Positions 8,225 through 16,878 of a stretch of DNA of 64,000 nt are shown in pieces. The notes beneath the pieces were generated by a model. That model was given only the letters and a program-made list of their open reading frames with translations, made no database searches and was not told the DNA's origin. The stretch is from Clostridia bacterium. GTDB taxonomy: Bacteria > Bacillota > Clostridia > TANB77 > CAG-465. Every line of letters starts with the position of its first letter. Position 1 is the stretch's first letter. The position numbers and the translations under genes are program-made. The DNA lies in the NCBI GenBank assembly GCA_030524345.1, contig JAUNGP010000003.1:67775-131774 (forward strand). The letters run 5' to 3'.

Positions 8225-10069
8225 ATGTGTGGCTTTTGTGGCTATGTAAATTATAATGAAAATATTACAGATGATAAAATAGTAAAGAAAATGAACGATA
8301 AAATATATAAAAGAGGTCCTAATGAGCAAAATGTTTTTATAGATAAAAACACCGCATTTGCCCATAGTAGACTTAGTATCATTGATGTAAAATATGGTTC
8401 GCAACCAATGCAAATGGAAGCAAAAAATAATATATATACTATCATATACAATGGTGAGCTATATAATACTTCAGAAATAAGAACTGATCTTCTAAACAAA
8501 GGATATCATTTCCAAAATAGTAGTGATACTGAAGTGATTCTTGCCTCCTTCATTGAATATGGAAAAAAATGTGTAAATTTCCTAAATGGTATTTTTTCTT
8601 TTGTCATATATGATAAAAAGGAAAATTTACTTTTCTTGGCACGTGACAGACTCGGAATCAAACCACTTTTTTACACACAAATAGATGATACTTTTATATT
8701 TGGCTCAGAAATAAAAGCAATACTAGAGCATCCTAAAGTAGTACCAATTGTCAATAAAGAAAGTATTTTAGAATTAATTGGACTTGGCCCTGCCCACACT
8801 CCTGGAAAGACATTCTTTAAAAATATATTAGAACTAAAGCCAGGATTTATGGCAACATTAAATCAAAATGGTTTTGTTATAGAAAAATATTGGGACTTAG
8901 AGACCAAAGAATGTCACGATACAGAAACAGAAGCGATCGAAAAAATCCATTTTCTAGTAACAGATTCATGTAAAAGACAACTCGTATCAGATGTTGGCAT
9001 TTGCTCAATGTTATCTGGTGGAATCGACTCGAGCATTCTTACTAAAATTGCTAATGATCATATGGATCATTTAACAACTTTTTCCATCGATTATTTAAAT
9101 AATGATACAGATTTTGTATCCAATTCTTATCAAATGACAAAGGATAGTGACTTTGTCAAAATTATGAGAGATTATTTAAAAACAAATCATAAGACGGTCA
9201 AAATAGATAATACTGAATTATTTGAACTATTAGATGATTCATTAATTGCCAGAGATATGCCAGGGATGGCAGACATTGATAGTTCAATGCTTGCATTCTG
9301 TAAAGAGATCAGTAAAGAATATAAAGTATGTTTATCTGGCGAATGCTCTGATGAAATCTTTGGTGGATATCCTTGGTTTTATAGAAAACATTTAGTAGAA
9401 CATAATGGCTTTCCATGGGCATTATCAGAAAATTTAAGAACTGATTTAATCAAAAAGGATCTTTTTGAAAAAGGTGATATTCAAGAATATATTGACCATA
9501 GTATCAAAAATACTCTATCTCACGTAAAGCATTTAGAAAGTAGTGATTCATATGAAAATAGGTTTAAAGATATCAATTATTTAACTATAAAATGGTTTAT
9601 GAATACTTTGGTGGAAAGAACAGATCGTATGTCTATGCAAACTTCTCTTGAAGTAAGAGTTCCTTTTGCAGATCATAGAATATTTGAATATGTGTATAAT
9701 CTACCGGCTCAAATGAAACTTGGTCTAAATCATAGTAACGAGCCGGTGGAAAAATACCTCCTTAGAAAAGCTTTCGAGGGAGAAATTCCAAATGAAATAC
9801 TATATAGAAAAAAATCTCCCTTCCCTAAAACTTACTCTCCTACTTATTTAAATTTAGTGGAAACAAGACTTAAAAATATCCTTGCAAATAAAAATTCAAG
9901 AATACATGAAATACTAAACATCGACTATGTATCTACTCTCATTCACACACATGGTAGTAACTTAAAGGAAAACTTATTTGGCCAATTAATGACATACCCC
10001 CAAACCTTGGCATATATTATTCAAATAAATACTTGGCTTGAAAAATATCAACCAAAACTTGAAATATAA
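8225..10069 (+). CDS. asnB: asparagine synthetase (glutamine-hydrolysing)
   Basis: Makes asparagine from aspartate, ATP and glutamine. The 614-residue protein begins MCGFCGY, with Cys2 as the glutaminase nucleophile after Met removal. The N-terminal amidotransferase domain spans about 1-200. The synthetase domain carries the pyrophosphatase loop SGGIDSS (about 262-268) and the CLSGECSDEIFGGYPWF segment. The start follows GAGGTG at good spacing. It is one of few plus-strand genes here and stands alone, followed by a bidirectional terminator. Paralogues exist in natural-product pathways, but the neighbourhood does not suggest that. Confidence 0.95.
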   Translation: MCGFCGYVNYNENITDDKIVKKMNDKIYKRGPNEQNVFIDKNTAFAHSRLSIIDVKYGSQPMQMEAKNNIYTIIYNGELYNTSEIRTDLLNKGYHFQNSSDTEVILASFIEYGKKCVNFLNGIFSFVIYDKKENLLFLARDRLGIKPLFYTQIDDTFIFGSEIKAILEHPKVVPIVNKESILELIGLGPAHTPGKTFFKNILELKPGFMATLNQNGFVIEKYWDLETKECHDTETEAIEKIHFLVTDSCKRQLVSDVGICSMLSGGIDSSILTKIANDHMDHLTTFSIDYLNNDTDFVSNSYQMTKDSDFVKIMRDYLKTNHKTVKIDNTELFELLDDSLIARDMPGMADIDSSMLAFCKEISKEYKVCLSGECSDEIFGGYPWFYRKHLVEHNGFPWALSENLRTDLIKKDLFEKGDIQEYIDHSIKNTLSHVKHLESSDSYENRFKDINYLTIKWFMNTLVERTDRMSMQTSLEVRVPFADHRIFEYVYNLPAQMKLGLNHSNEPVEKYLLRKAFEGEIPNEILYRKKSPFPKTYSPTYLNLVETRLKNILANKNSRIHEILNIDYVSTLIHTHGSNLKENLFGQLMTYPQTLAYIIQINTWLEKYQPKLEI

Positions 10070-10073
10070 TAAT

Positions 10074-10106
10074 AAAAATCCTACAGTTTAAAACCGTAGG
10101 ATTTTA
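10074..10106. terminator. bidirectional terminator between convergent genes
   Basis: The stem AAAATCCTAC/GTAGGATTTT with a short loop, flanked by A and T runs on both sides, lies between asnB (plus) and the next minus-strand gene. Confidence 0.8.
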
Positions 10107-10126
10107 TTACTTAATGCTATACCATC

Positions 10127-10366
10127 TTACTTCCTCTTTTTCTTTTTCTTAGTTGCTCTTTTACCACCACCGTGTGTAAATCTAGAGGGTATCATATCTT
10201 TGTGAGTTGCATCAAACATGTCCTTAATCTCAATTGCATCACTTAACCGCATATTCTGATTTGTCTCCAACAAACTCTCCCAATAAAGCTTAAAGAAAGA
10301 ATATGTTGAAGTGTAATCCCCCATCTTTGCAGTAGCTCTGTCTACTATTTCTTCAAACTCTCTCAT
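10127..10366 (-). CDS. small hypothetical protein with Lys-rich tail
   Basis: A 79-residue protein whose C-terminus is extremely basic (GGGKRATKKKKKRK), consistent with RNA or nucleoprotein binding. The rest is helical and acidic/neutral. Its ATG overlaps the stop codon of the upstream methylthiotransferase-like gene (ATGA-type overlap), so it is translated from the same message. The coupling to a likely RNA-modifying enzyme suggests a helper role; this is inference. I recognise no family. Confidence 0.7.
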   Translation of the reverse strand: MREFEEIVDRATAKMGDYTSTYSFFKLYWESLLETNQNMRLSDAIEIKDMFDATHKDMIPSRFTHGGGKRATKKKKKRK

Positions 10367-11607
10367 AGCAGTACTCCTTTCAATCTCATATTTTGCTCTT
10401 TTCCGGTAAACAACTGATCGACACCTGTTACTTTAACCATATATTCTTTTCCATATGTTAATTCTATATCCTCATTAACACTAACAAGAATACTTTCACC
10501 ATTGAGCAACAAAGTTCCTTTTCCCATAGCAACTCCTGTATATCCTTTTTGAGCGGAGTTTATCATGCCATTTGCCTTTTCCCTCTTAAGAAGTGTTAAT
10601 AAATTCATCATCTTGAGCAATCTTTTTTGAACAATAGATGGATTAATTTGTTCCATCTCATATCCCGGAGTTCCTGGTGTAGCATCAAATTCATTTACTT
10701 GAATATAATACAAACCATTTTCCTTGATCAAATCTAACTGTTCATCAAAATCTACCTTATTTTCCCCTGGATAGCCTACCATGATATTAGTAGTAATGCG
10801 CTTTTTTGAAAAACGCTTACATATTTTTAGAACCTCTTCCCTTGTGCTGGTAAGTCTCATGTTTTTCCGTACAAGAGGTATCAGAGACTGTATCTCAATT
10901 TGAACAGATACAATTTCTTTATGATCAGCTATATAATCTACTAACTCTGGCATCAAAACTAGCTCATCAATACATAGTGCAGTTAGACATATTCTCTCTA
11001 TCTGCGTTTTGTTTTCTAGTTCTTTTAAGAGATCTATTAATCTGTAGCCCAAATCAATCCCATATTCAGTAGAATTCTCCGCAAGCAAAATGACTTCAGA
11101 ATGTCCATTTTTTAAAACTTCTTTCACATCTTTTATTACCTGTTCTAGTGGTTTCGATATTAGAGGCATACTCATATAATGTTTTTTACAAAAACCACAC
11201 TGCCTTAAGCATCCACTTTGAATCCTGACCGCGTTATGATTACATATTGGTTCTTTATCACATTCAGGATCAAATCCCAAATACTGTGATAAATCTTCAA
11301 TCATATGTCGTCTTGCAAAGACGCCATCCACAAACGGATATCGCTTTTGAAAGTTTAAGACTTCAGAAGCACAACCACCCACAAAAATTTTAACTTCCGG
11401 TCTTTCCTCTTTAATTTTTTCCAAAACAAACATACATTTTGGAATGACCTCATAATTTTCTGTAGACATTCCACAGAAATGCTGCACAATGCAATCGGCC
11501 TCAAAAATGTTTTGTGTGCGTTCCGCTCCAAGAATTCTCATTAACCGAAGGAAGTCCTCATCCTCTGCAGAGCACCCCGTGTTTGAAAAACAAATTGTTT
11601 TGAGCAT
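10363..11607 (-). CDS. MiaB/RimO/MtaB-type methylthiotransferase homologue
   Basis: A 414-residue radical SAM protein with the three-domain layout of methylthiotransferases. The N-terminal UPF0004 part carries the three cluster cysteines (Cys12, Cys45, Cys79). The radical SAM site is Cys133-X3-Cys137-X2-Cys140 (CLRQCGFC). A TRAM-like domain ends the protein (about 350-412). Known members add a methylthio group to tRNA A37 or to ribosomal protein S12. This one is shorter and divergent, so the target is unclear; it could be a paralogue with a new substrate. It is coupled to a small Lys-rich protein. Confidence 0.82.
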   Translation of the reverse strand: MLKTICFSNTGCSAEDEDFLRLMRILGAERTQNIFEADCIVQHFCGMSTENYEVIPKCMFVLEKIKEERPEVKIFVGGCASEVLNFQKRYPFVDGVFARRHMIEDLSQYLGFDPECDKEPICNHNAVRIQSGCLRQCGFCKKHYMSMPLISKPLEQVIKDVKEVLKNGHSEVILLAENSTEYGIDLGYRLIDLLKELENKTQIERICLTALCIDELVLMPELVDYIADHKEIVSVQIEIQSLIPLVRKNMRLTSTREEVLKICKRFSKKRITTNIMVGYPGENKVDFDEQLDLIKENGLYYIQVNEFDATPGTPGYEMEQINPSIVQKRLLKMMNLLTLLKREKANGMINSAQKGYTGVAMGKGTLLLNGESILVSVNEDIELTYGKEYMVKVTGVDQLFTGKEQNMRLKGVLL

Positions 11608-11747
11608 AGTAAAATCTCCTTTCTTTGCTTATAAATTATTACAATGCTATACTTAATAAGTGCGTTTATTTTATCATATATTTACATAAAATTCAACTCT
11701 CATTCACCTAATGACAACTACATTTTATATTTTATGATAAAAAGACA

Positions 11748-11780
11748 AAAATACGATCACCATTTTGTGACCGTATTTTT
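11748..11780 (-). terminator. intrinsic terminator after XRE gene
   Basis: The stem is AAAATACG.TCAC/GTGA.CGTATTTT with one mismatch and a T-rich tail. It lies 5 bases past the stop codon of the minus-strand XRE regulator. Confidence 0.75.
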
Positions 11781-11784
11781 TCCC

Positions 11785-12234
11785 CTACTTTTCAAAAAGT
11801 TCTAGCATACTATATAACAATGTTTTTTGCTCTTTATACATGGATGGTAAAGTCAGTAGAACTAACAATTTATCAATGATTTTTCTATTATCTTCATCCT
11901 TTAGGGCTTCTAAAAGAGGTATCAACACATCTGGATCTAAAACATATATATTTTTTGCTAAGAGTGCTATATTCATTGGATTACCACTAGAATCATAGTA
12001 TAAGGATTCCTCCTCATCGAGTTCTAATTCAGCCTTTGTAATAAGTTCTTGATAATTAAGTCCCAAAATAGCTGACATTTTTCTTAGATACTCTTTTTTT
12101 ATGCTTTTTCTTTGACCATTTTCTATTTTACAATAGGTGGCAGTGGATATACCAAGCATTTCAGCCATTTCCTCCTGTGTTATTTTATTTTTCTTCCGAG
12201 CAAATTTTAGTTCTTCAAATAATTGATTTTCCAT
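11785..12234 (-). CDS. XRE-family helix-turn-helix regulator
   Basis: A 149-residue protein with a classical Cro/CI-type helix-turn-helix at residues 9-62 (KITQEEMAEMLGISTATYCKIENG), followed by a helical C-terminal part of unknown function (LYYDSSGNPMNIALLAKNI). The ATG is preceded by AAAGGAGAA. It stands alone with its own terminator and 150 bases of AT-rich sequence upstream. The regulated genes are not evident; it could be autoregulated. Confidence 0.88.
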   Translation of the reverse strand: MENQLFEELKFARKKNKITQEEMAEMLGISTATYCKIENGQRKSIKKEYLRKMSAILGLNYQELITKAELELDEEESLYYDSSGNPMNIALLAKNIYVLDPDVLIPLLEALKDEDNRKIIDKLLVLLTLPSMYKEQKTLLYSMLELFEK

Positions 12235-12315
12235 ACAATTCTCCTTTATAATATAATTGGGGTTTATAGTAACTTCTAAAATATATTAACATCATTTTTA
12301 CATTTTTTCAACAAA

Positions 12316-12350
12316 AAATAACTGAGTTCATTTATGAACCCAATTATTTT
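12316..12350 (-). terminator. intrinsic terminator after HAD gene
   Basis: The stem is AATAA.TG.GTTCAT pairing with ATGAAC.CA.TTATT, followed by a T-run on the minus strand, right after the HAD phosphatase stop. Confidence 0.7.
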
Positions 12351-12353
12351 TTA

Positions 12354-12836
12354 TTAACCATATAGCTGAATCACCTCTTTATAATATGTCCAAATATCTT
12401 CAAGACATCTTACATTTCTATAATGTTGGCTTACTTTCAGATCAGATATAAAAAGTCCATGACAACCCTTCTTTTTACATTCATCTAAATTTTCCTCTTT
12501 ATCATCCATCAAAATCGAGGGATAATAAGAATACATATAATCTGATTTCTTTCTATCATATGGCACATAAATAATATCGCTATATGCATTAGGAGAAATA
12601 TTTTTACTAAGCCAGATGTTTTTTTCCTTTGTAACACCTATTCTATTGATCACTTTAGATAAAATAATCACATAGGACTCAGCATTAATTCTCTCTAATA
12701 CATCAGATATTCCTTCTCTTACTGGAATATCTAAAAAGTAACCTGGTTTCCACATATTAAGTCTTGCATATTTATCAGATTCAAAGAGATTTAATACTCC
12801 ATCCATGTCAGTATAAAATATAAATCCATTTTTCAT
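12354..12836 (-). CDS. HAD-superfamily 5'-nucleotidase-like phosphatase
   Basis: A 160-residue protein with the haloacid dehalogenase motifs: DMDGVL at residues 10-15 (nucleophile Asp10 and acid/base Asp12), a Ser in ILSKV (about 59), and the metal-binding pair in ILMDDKEEN (about 108-116). Size and motif spacing resemble 5'(3')-deoxyribonucleotidases. The substrate is unknown. It follows the MecA-like gene by 16 bases and is probably cotranscribed with it. Confidence 0.8.
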   Translation of the reverse strand: MKNGFIFYTDMDGVLNLFESDKYARLNMWKPGYFLDIPVREGISDVLERINAESYVIILSKVINRIGVTKEKNIWLSKNISPNAYSDIIYVPYDRKKSDYMYSYYPSILMDDKEENLDECKKKGCHGLFISDLKVSQHYRNVRCLEDIWTYYKEVIQLYG

Positions 12837-12852
12837 TCTTTTTTCTCCTTTT

Positions 12853-13377
12853 CTATATCAAGCTTAATTTTTCAAATGCATCTTTTGAAATCATTACCTC
12901 TCCTAATTCCAATATTCTTGCGATCTGTACAGAATCGGATTCAATACTTCCATTATACTCACATACTAAATACTCTAATTTTTTCTTAAGCTTTGAATTA
13001 GAATAGAAATAATACTTTCTATGCCACTTAATAAGGCTAACATCTTTTTTAACACCCAAAGCTTTGGAAAAATCGATACATTCATCAAGTGTTTCAAAAC
13101 GTATCATAAACTTCTTAATCATCTCTTTTTTATCCTTAGAAACAAATATCGCATACGCCTTTTTCTGCTTTTTCTTTACTTTAAGCCTAACTAGTTGTGA
13201 TTTGTCATCTGAGGAAATATCACCAAAATACATATAATCCATACATTCCTCTAAATAGTCTACTAAATCTAAATTATATACACTTAAATCATATCCATAA
13301 AGTTCCTTTAACACTTTGAAATCTTCCTTATCGATGATAAGCTTTAGGGTATGTTTGTTCATCTTTTTAATTTCCAT
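12853..13377 (-). CDS. MecA-like adaptor protein
   Basis: A 174-residue protein with the two-part layout of MecA/YpbH adaptors, which bring substrates to ClpC. The N-terminus (MEIKKMNKHTLKLIIDKEDF) matches the MecA start. The C-terminal half has the family pattern FETLDECIDFSKALG, a KYYFYS strand, and a final LELGEVMISKDAFEKL. The middle is short and Lys-rich. No clp gene is nearby. The start follows AAAGGAGGG. Adaptor function is inferred from family resemblance. Confidence 0.65.
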   Translation of the reverse strand: MEIKKMNKHTLKLIIDKEDFKVLKELYGYDLSVYNLDLVDYLEECMDYMYFGDISSDDKSQLVRLKVKKKQKKAYAIFVSKDKKEMIKKFMIRFETLDECIDFSKALGVKKDVSLIKWHRKYYFYSNSKLKKKLEYLVCEYNGSIESDSVQIARILELGEVMISKDAFEKLSLI

Positions 13378-13451
13378 ATAAATATCCCTCCTTTTAATAA
13401 AAATGAAGTCATTAAAAAATAATTATTTTTTTCATTTTTTTATTTTTGTAT

Positions 13452-13481
13452 ATTATATTATATCACTTTTTATAAAGTCAA
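13452..13481 (-). promoter_or_regulatory. probable sigma-A promoter for MecA-like gene
   Basis: On the minus strand TTGACT and TATAAT are separated by 18 bases, about 75 bases upstream of the MecA-like start codon. Confidence 0.55.
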
Positions 13482-13562
13482 TTATTTACAGTACATTTTT
13501 TGCATATTTTATACAAAATGTCACAAAATATGAATGTGAATTTAAGAGTTAGGAGGTAAAAA

Positions 13563-14306
13563 ATGGATAATAAAAATTCAAATGGAAATGGTGAAAAAAT
13601 AGCAGTAGTAATTACTATTATTATTATTGTACTTGCAGTTTTATATTTATTATATGTTGTGTTTCTATCCAATAAAAATGTAACAAATAACGTAAAAAAT
13701 GCTACTAATGAGATTAAAAACGATATACAAAACACAACAGTAGATATCTATGATGGAACCAACGACTTAAAAAATGACATCGAAAATAAAACAAATGAAG
13801 TAAAAAATGATATGAAAAATGATGTTAATAATAAAGCTGCAAAAGTATCAGAAGAAATTGAAATTAGCGCTTTTACTACAACTATTTATGACAAAGACGA
13901 AGGAAGAATTCACAATATTTCCCTTGCTAATACAAAATTAAATGACACTATAGTAAAGCAAGGGGAAGAATTCTCCTTTATAAATACTGTTGGAACTATG
14001 GGAGAATCTGAAGGATATCAAAAGACTCTTGGATTTGACTCTGAAGGAAGAAAAATACAAATTGCCGGTGGTGGTCTTTGTCAGCTTAGTAGTACATTAT
14101 ATAACGCAGCCTTAAATATTGGACTTGAAATCACAGAAAGACATCCCCATAGCAGACGTGTATACTATGTTCCAGTAGATAAAGATGCAACTGTATGCTA
14201 TCCTTCTTTAGACCTTAAATTTATTAACAATACAGATCATGATATTAAAATAAAAGTAACAAACGATAGTGATAATGTTACGGTAAAATTATATAAAATA
14301 ACATAA
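13563..14306 (+). CDS. VanW-family membrane-anchored protein
   Basis: A 247-residue protein with an N-terminal anchor (residues 13-37), a repetitive Asn/Lys/Asp linker (about 40-98) and a VanW domain (about 105-235) with the family core GGGLCQLSSTLYNAAL. VanW proteins occur in some vancomycin gene clusters and widely in clostridia, but their activity is not established. The start follows TTAGGAGG. The linker contains approximate repeats of EIKNDI, DLKNDI, EVKNDM and likely forms a helical spacer across the wall. Monocistronic, with a terminator after the stop. Confidence 0.88.
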   Translation: MDNKNSNGNGEKIAVVITIIIIVLAVLYLLYVVFLSNKNVTNNVKNATNEIKNDIQNTTVDIYDGTNDLKNDIENKTNEVKNDMKNDVNNKAAKVSEEIEISAFTTTIYDKDEGRIHNISLANTKLNDTIVKQGEEFSFINTVGTMGESEGYQKTLGFDSEGRKIQIAGGGLCQLSSTLYNAALNIGLEITERHPHSRRVYYVPVDKDATVCYPSLDLKFINNTDHDIKIKVTNDSDNVTVKLYKIT

Positions 14307-14346
14307 AAATTAAGAGTCAGTACCACATACCGACTCTTAATTTTTT
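14306..14346. terminator. bidirectional terminator between VanW and DivIC-like genes
   Basis: A long stem ATTAAGAGTC.GT/AC.GACTCTTAAT with A/T runs at both ends, between convergent genes. Confidence 0.85.
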
Positions 14347-14370
14347 ATGTTTAATGAGCAATAAAACACA

Positions 14371-14682
14371 TCATCTGTTTGCATCTACAAATATTTTTTC
14401 ATAAGGCTTTACATACCCTAATTTATCTCTAGCAACACTTTCAATATATTCATCTGTTTGAATATTTTCACTTTGCTGACTATAATAATCTAATAGACCA
14501 TTTTTTACTTCTATATCTGCTTCATACATTTCTATCTGTGAATCATAATTATTAATTTTTGTTTGCTGATCAATCATGGTATATATAAAATAAATACAAA
14601 ACGCAAAAGATATAATATGTATGATATTAATATTTCTTTTTTTCCTCTTAACAACTTTATTCTTAGACTTCTTTTGTCCCAT
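14371..14682 (-). CDS. divIC: septum formation initiator (DivIC/FtsB-like)
   Basis: A 103-residue single-pass protein with a basic N-terminus (KVVKRKKR), one membrane helix (about 20-37), a coiled coil (about 40-75) and the family C-terminal pattern EYIESVARDKLGYVKPYEKIF. Such proteins join FtsL/DivIB in the divisome. In spore formers this gene commonly follows yabP-yabQ, as here; its start overlaps the yabQ end by 20 bases. The family assignment is firm, the divIC name is by synteny. Confidence 0.88.
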   Translation of the reverse strand: MGQKKSKNKVVKRKKRNINIIHIISFAFCIYFIYTMIDQQTKINNYDSQIEMYEADIEVKNGLLDYYSQQSENIQTDEYIESVARDKLGYVKPYEKIFVDANR

Positions 14683-15202
14683 AATTTTTAACCTCTTTTG
14701 AATTTTTTTTCTTTTGTTTAAATAACTTAAAAAAAGTTTTTTTATGTAAGACTTTATCCTTATATTTATTAAAGTCTATCACATAAAAAAATTTTTTGCA
14801 ACATTTTTTGAGTATTTTCTTAAATAACTTTAATATTTTTGTCAAAATTTGTTTATAAAAGGCAAGCGTAATATTTAAAAATTCAAATATGAATTCTGAA
14901 GTTTCAAAAAATAATATAAAAAATTTGATTGTATATTTACTAAACTTATTGACATGAATCATGACTCCAATTAATATTGATACAACAATATACAATCTAA
15001 AATTTGAGTCTAAAATATGAGTAATACCAGTCACTACAATCATCGTTGCTATAACAAAATAAATGATATCCTGTATGATTGTACTTTTATTAGTAGGTAT
15101 TTTAAATTTTCTATATGCTCTAAAAAAATCAAATATTATAGCAAGTATGATTCCAATGCAAGTAAATTCTACAAATAGGGTAATTTGCTTTGTAACACTC
15201 AA
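14663..15202 (-). CDS. yabQ: spore cortex biosynthesis protein YabQ
   Basis: A 179-residue protein with a hydrophobic N-terminal half (about four membrane segments) containing the YabQ-like GIILAIIFDFFRAYRKF stretch, and a strongly Lys-rich C-terminus. In Bacillus subtilis YabQ is needed for cortex formation and sits in the forespore outer membrane. It lies 12 bases after yabP and overlaps divIC, the conserved sporulation order. It supports an endospore-forming host. Confidence 0.85.
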   Translation of the reverse strand: MSVTKQITLFVEFTCIGIILAIIFDFFRAYRKFKIPTNKSTIIQDIIYFVIATMIVVTGITHILDSNFRLYIVVSILIGVMIHVNKFSKYTIKFFILFFETSEFIFEFLNITLAFYKQILTKILKLFKKILKKCCKKFFYVIDFNKYKDKVLHKKTFFKLFKQKKKNSKEVKNYGTKEV

Positions 15203-15214
15203 AAATGATCCCCT

Positions 15215-15502
15215 CTATTTAAAAAGTTTATTCATAAATCCATTTTTCTTCGAACTAGAAATATCACTATATGCAACTGCCATAATTTTACCTTCTACAA
15301 TAAGCTCATTATTCTCAAGATTTAATTTATTCATTTTTAAATCATCACCCTTGATTGTAAGTATACCAAGGTCTGTTTGAGCAAGCACTAGCTCATCATC
15401 AAAACTATGTATATCTATTACTCCACTAATTGAAATTTTCTCTCTATTTTCTATTACAATATTTTGATTTGTTACAATTTTATTTACTTTTTTATCTTCC
15501 AT
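15215..15502 (-). CDS. yabP: sporulation protein YabP
   Basis: A 95-residue YabP/YqfC-family protein with the typical beta-rich repeat pattern (ISISGVIDIHSFDDELVLAQTDLGILTIKGDDLKM is the core region, residues about 23-57). I start it at ATG 15502 because GGGAGTG precedes it at 8 bases; the frame also has an ATG at 15517, but that codon is part of the ribosome binding site. First gene of the yabP-yabQ-divIC operon. Confidence 0.88.
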   Translation of the reverse strand: MEDKKVNKIVTNQNIVIENREKISISGVIDIHSFDDELVLAQTDLGILTIKGDDLKMNKLNLENNELIVEGKIMAVAYSDISSSKKNGFMNKLFK

Positions 15503-15594
15503 TACATTCACTCCCATTTTATCTATTTGTTCTATAATATTATATATTCAGCTACCAAAAATTTATTACTAAAAACAAATATAAAAATAAAAAA

Positions 15595-15621
15595 GAACTG
15601 AGCTTTTATACAGCTCAGCTC
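15595..15621 (-). terminator. terminator overlapping the nagZ stop
   Basis: The stem GAGCTGAGCT/AGCTCAGTTC begins inside the nagZ stop codon region and is followed by a T6 run on the minus strand. Confidence 0.85.
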
Positions 15622-16718
15622 TTTTCAGTAAAAACTTTACTTCTGATTTTTTCAATTCTTTGATTGATTTCTTCTATATTGATATTATTTTCTACCTTAT
15701 CATTATGAACATGATATTTTTCTTTCATTTTTAATATTCTAATAACACTTCTATTCACTCTTCCAATATCTATTTTTCCATCCTTTGCAAGTTTTAATAC
15801 TTCTCTAATTGCTTTTTCTTCTGTTTTCTTATTATATCTAAAAATAATAATATCATTTCCAGCTTCAAAAGCCTTTTTAAAAGCTAATACTTCTCCATAA
15901 ATCATTCTGATTGCTCTCATTTTTAAATCATCTGTTACGACAAGTCCATTAAATTTACACTTTTTTCTTAAGTATTTCCCAATAAACTTTCTGGAAAGAG
16001 ATGCAGGAAAAATTCCTGTCGCATTTCTAATTAGTAAGTGTCCAACTAAAATAGCATCTGCACCATTTTGTATTGCATTTTCAAAAGGAATCATATCATC
16101 ATTTTCTAATTTTACCATACTCTTGGTAACAACGGGCAATAAAAAATGTGAATCTGTACTAGTAGCGCCATGTCCTGGAAAATGCTTAATAACTGAAATA
16201 ATATGGTTTTCCTGCATTTTTTTCATAAATGGTATCCCATATTTTATAACTTCTTCTTTATTTTCACCAAATGCCCTGTCTCCTATAGCATGATGATCAG
16301 AAAATCTTTTAATATCTAAAACTGGTGCAAAATTCATATTAAAGCCAAAATTTTGTAACATTTTTGAAATAATATCTGCCGATTCTTCTATTAAAGCTTT
16401 ATCTTTTAACATTGCAATTTTATTTACGGGTGGTAAATTGAGAAACTCCTTTGGCATTCTATTAACCCTACCACCTTCCTGATCTATCGATATAAATAGG
16501 GGGACTTTATTTCCTTTATTTAATTCCTTTAAAGAATTAATTAAGTTTCCTAAATCTTCATATGTACTAAAATTTTTCCTATATAATATAACTCCACCTA
16601 TTTTATATTCTTGTATCAGCCTTTTAATTCTATCTGTAACATAATTGGTTTCCATTCCTACAATTAGCATCTGACCTATTTTTTCTTCTAAAGTTAACTC
16701 ACTTACTTTAACATTCAT
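15615..16718 (-). CDS. nagZ: glycoside hydrolase family 3 beta-N-acetylhexosaminidase
   Basis: A 367-residue single-domain GH3 enzyme that removes N-acetylglucosamine from muropeptides. Motifs are EKIGQMLIVG, the substrate-binding SIDQEGGRVNR (about 78-88), KHFPGHGATSTDSH (about 172-185, with the catalytic Asp-His dyad typical of NagZ) and the nucleophile region VVTDDLKM (about 254-261). No signal peptide is visible, so it is probably cytoplasmic and acts in wall recycling. It stands alone with its own terminator. Confidence 0.9.
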   Translation of the reverse strand: MNVKVSELTLEEKIGQMLIVGMETNYVTDRIKRLIQEYKIGGVILYRKNFSTYEDLGNLINSLKELNKGNKVPLFISIDQEGGRVNRMPKEFLNLPPVNKIAMLKDKALIEESADIISKMLQNFGFNMNFAPVLDIKRFSDHHAIGDRAFGENKEEVIKYGIPFMKKMQENHIISVIKHFPGHGATSTDSHFLLPVVTKSMVKLENDDMIPFENAIQNGADAILVGHLLIRNATGIFPASLSRKFIGKYLRKKCKFNGLVVTDDLKMRAIRMIYGEVLAFKKAFEAGNDIIIFRYNKKTEEKAIREVLKLAKDGKIDIGRVNRSVIRILKMKEKYHVHNDKVENNINIEEINQRIEKIRSKVFTEKS

Positions 16719-16878
16719 AATTTCACCCTAATTTCTATTTTTTATATTATATATTATTTACATGCTTTTGAAAAGCTTTTTTATAAAATAAAAAAGATTA
16801 GAAAAAATCTTAGTTAAAAATAATGAACTTATGACAGAAGGTCTGCTTTTTTCATTAACAATAACTAAGATCAATCTT

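Noticed and set aside
8165-8413. Minus-strand frame over the asnB start
   Set aside because: It is the shadow of asnB and has no ribosome binding site.
13478-13735. Minus-strand frame opposite the VanW start
   Set aside because: It is antisense to the well-supported VanW gene and runs through its promoter.
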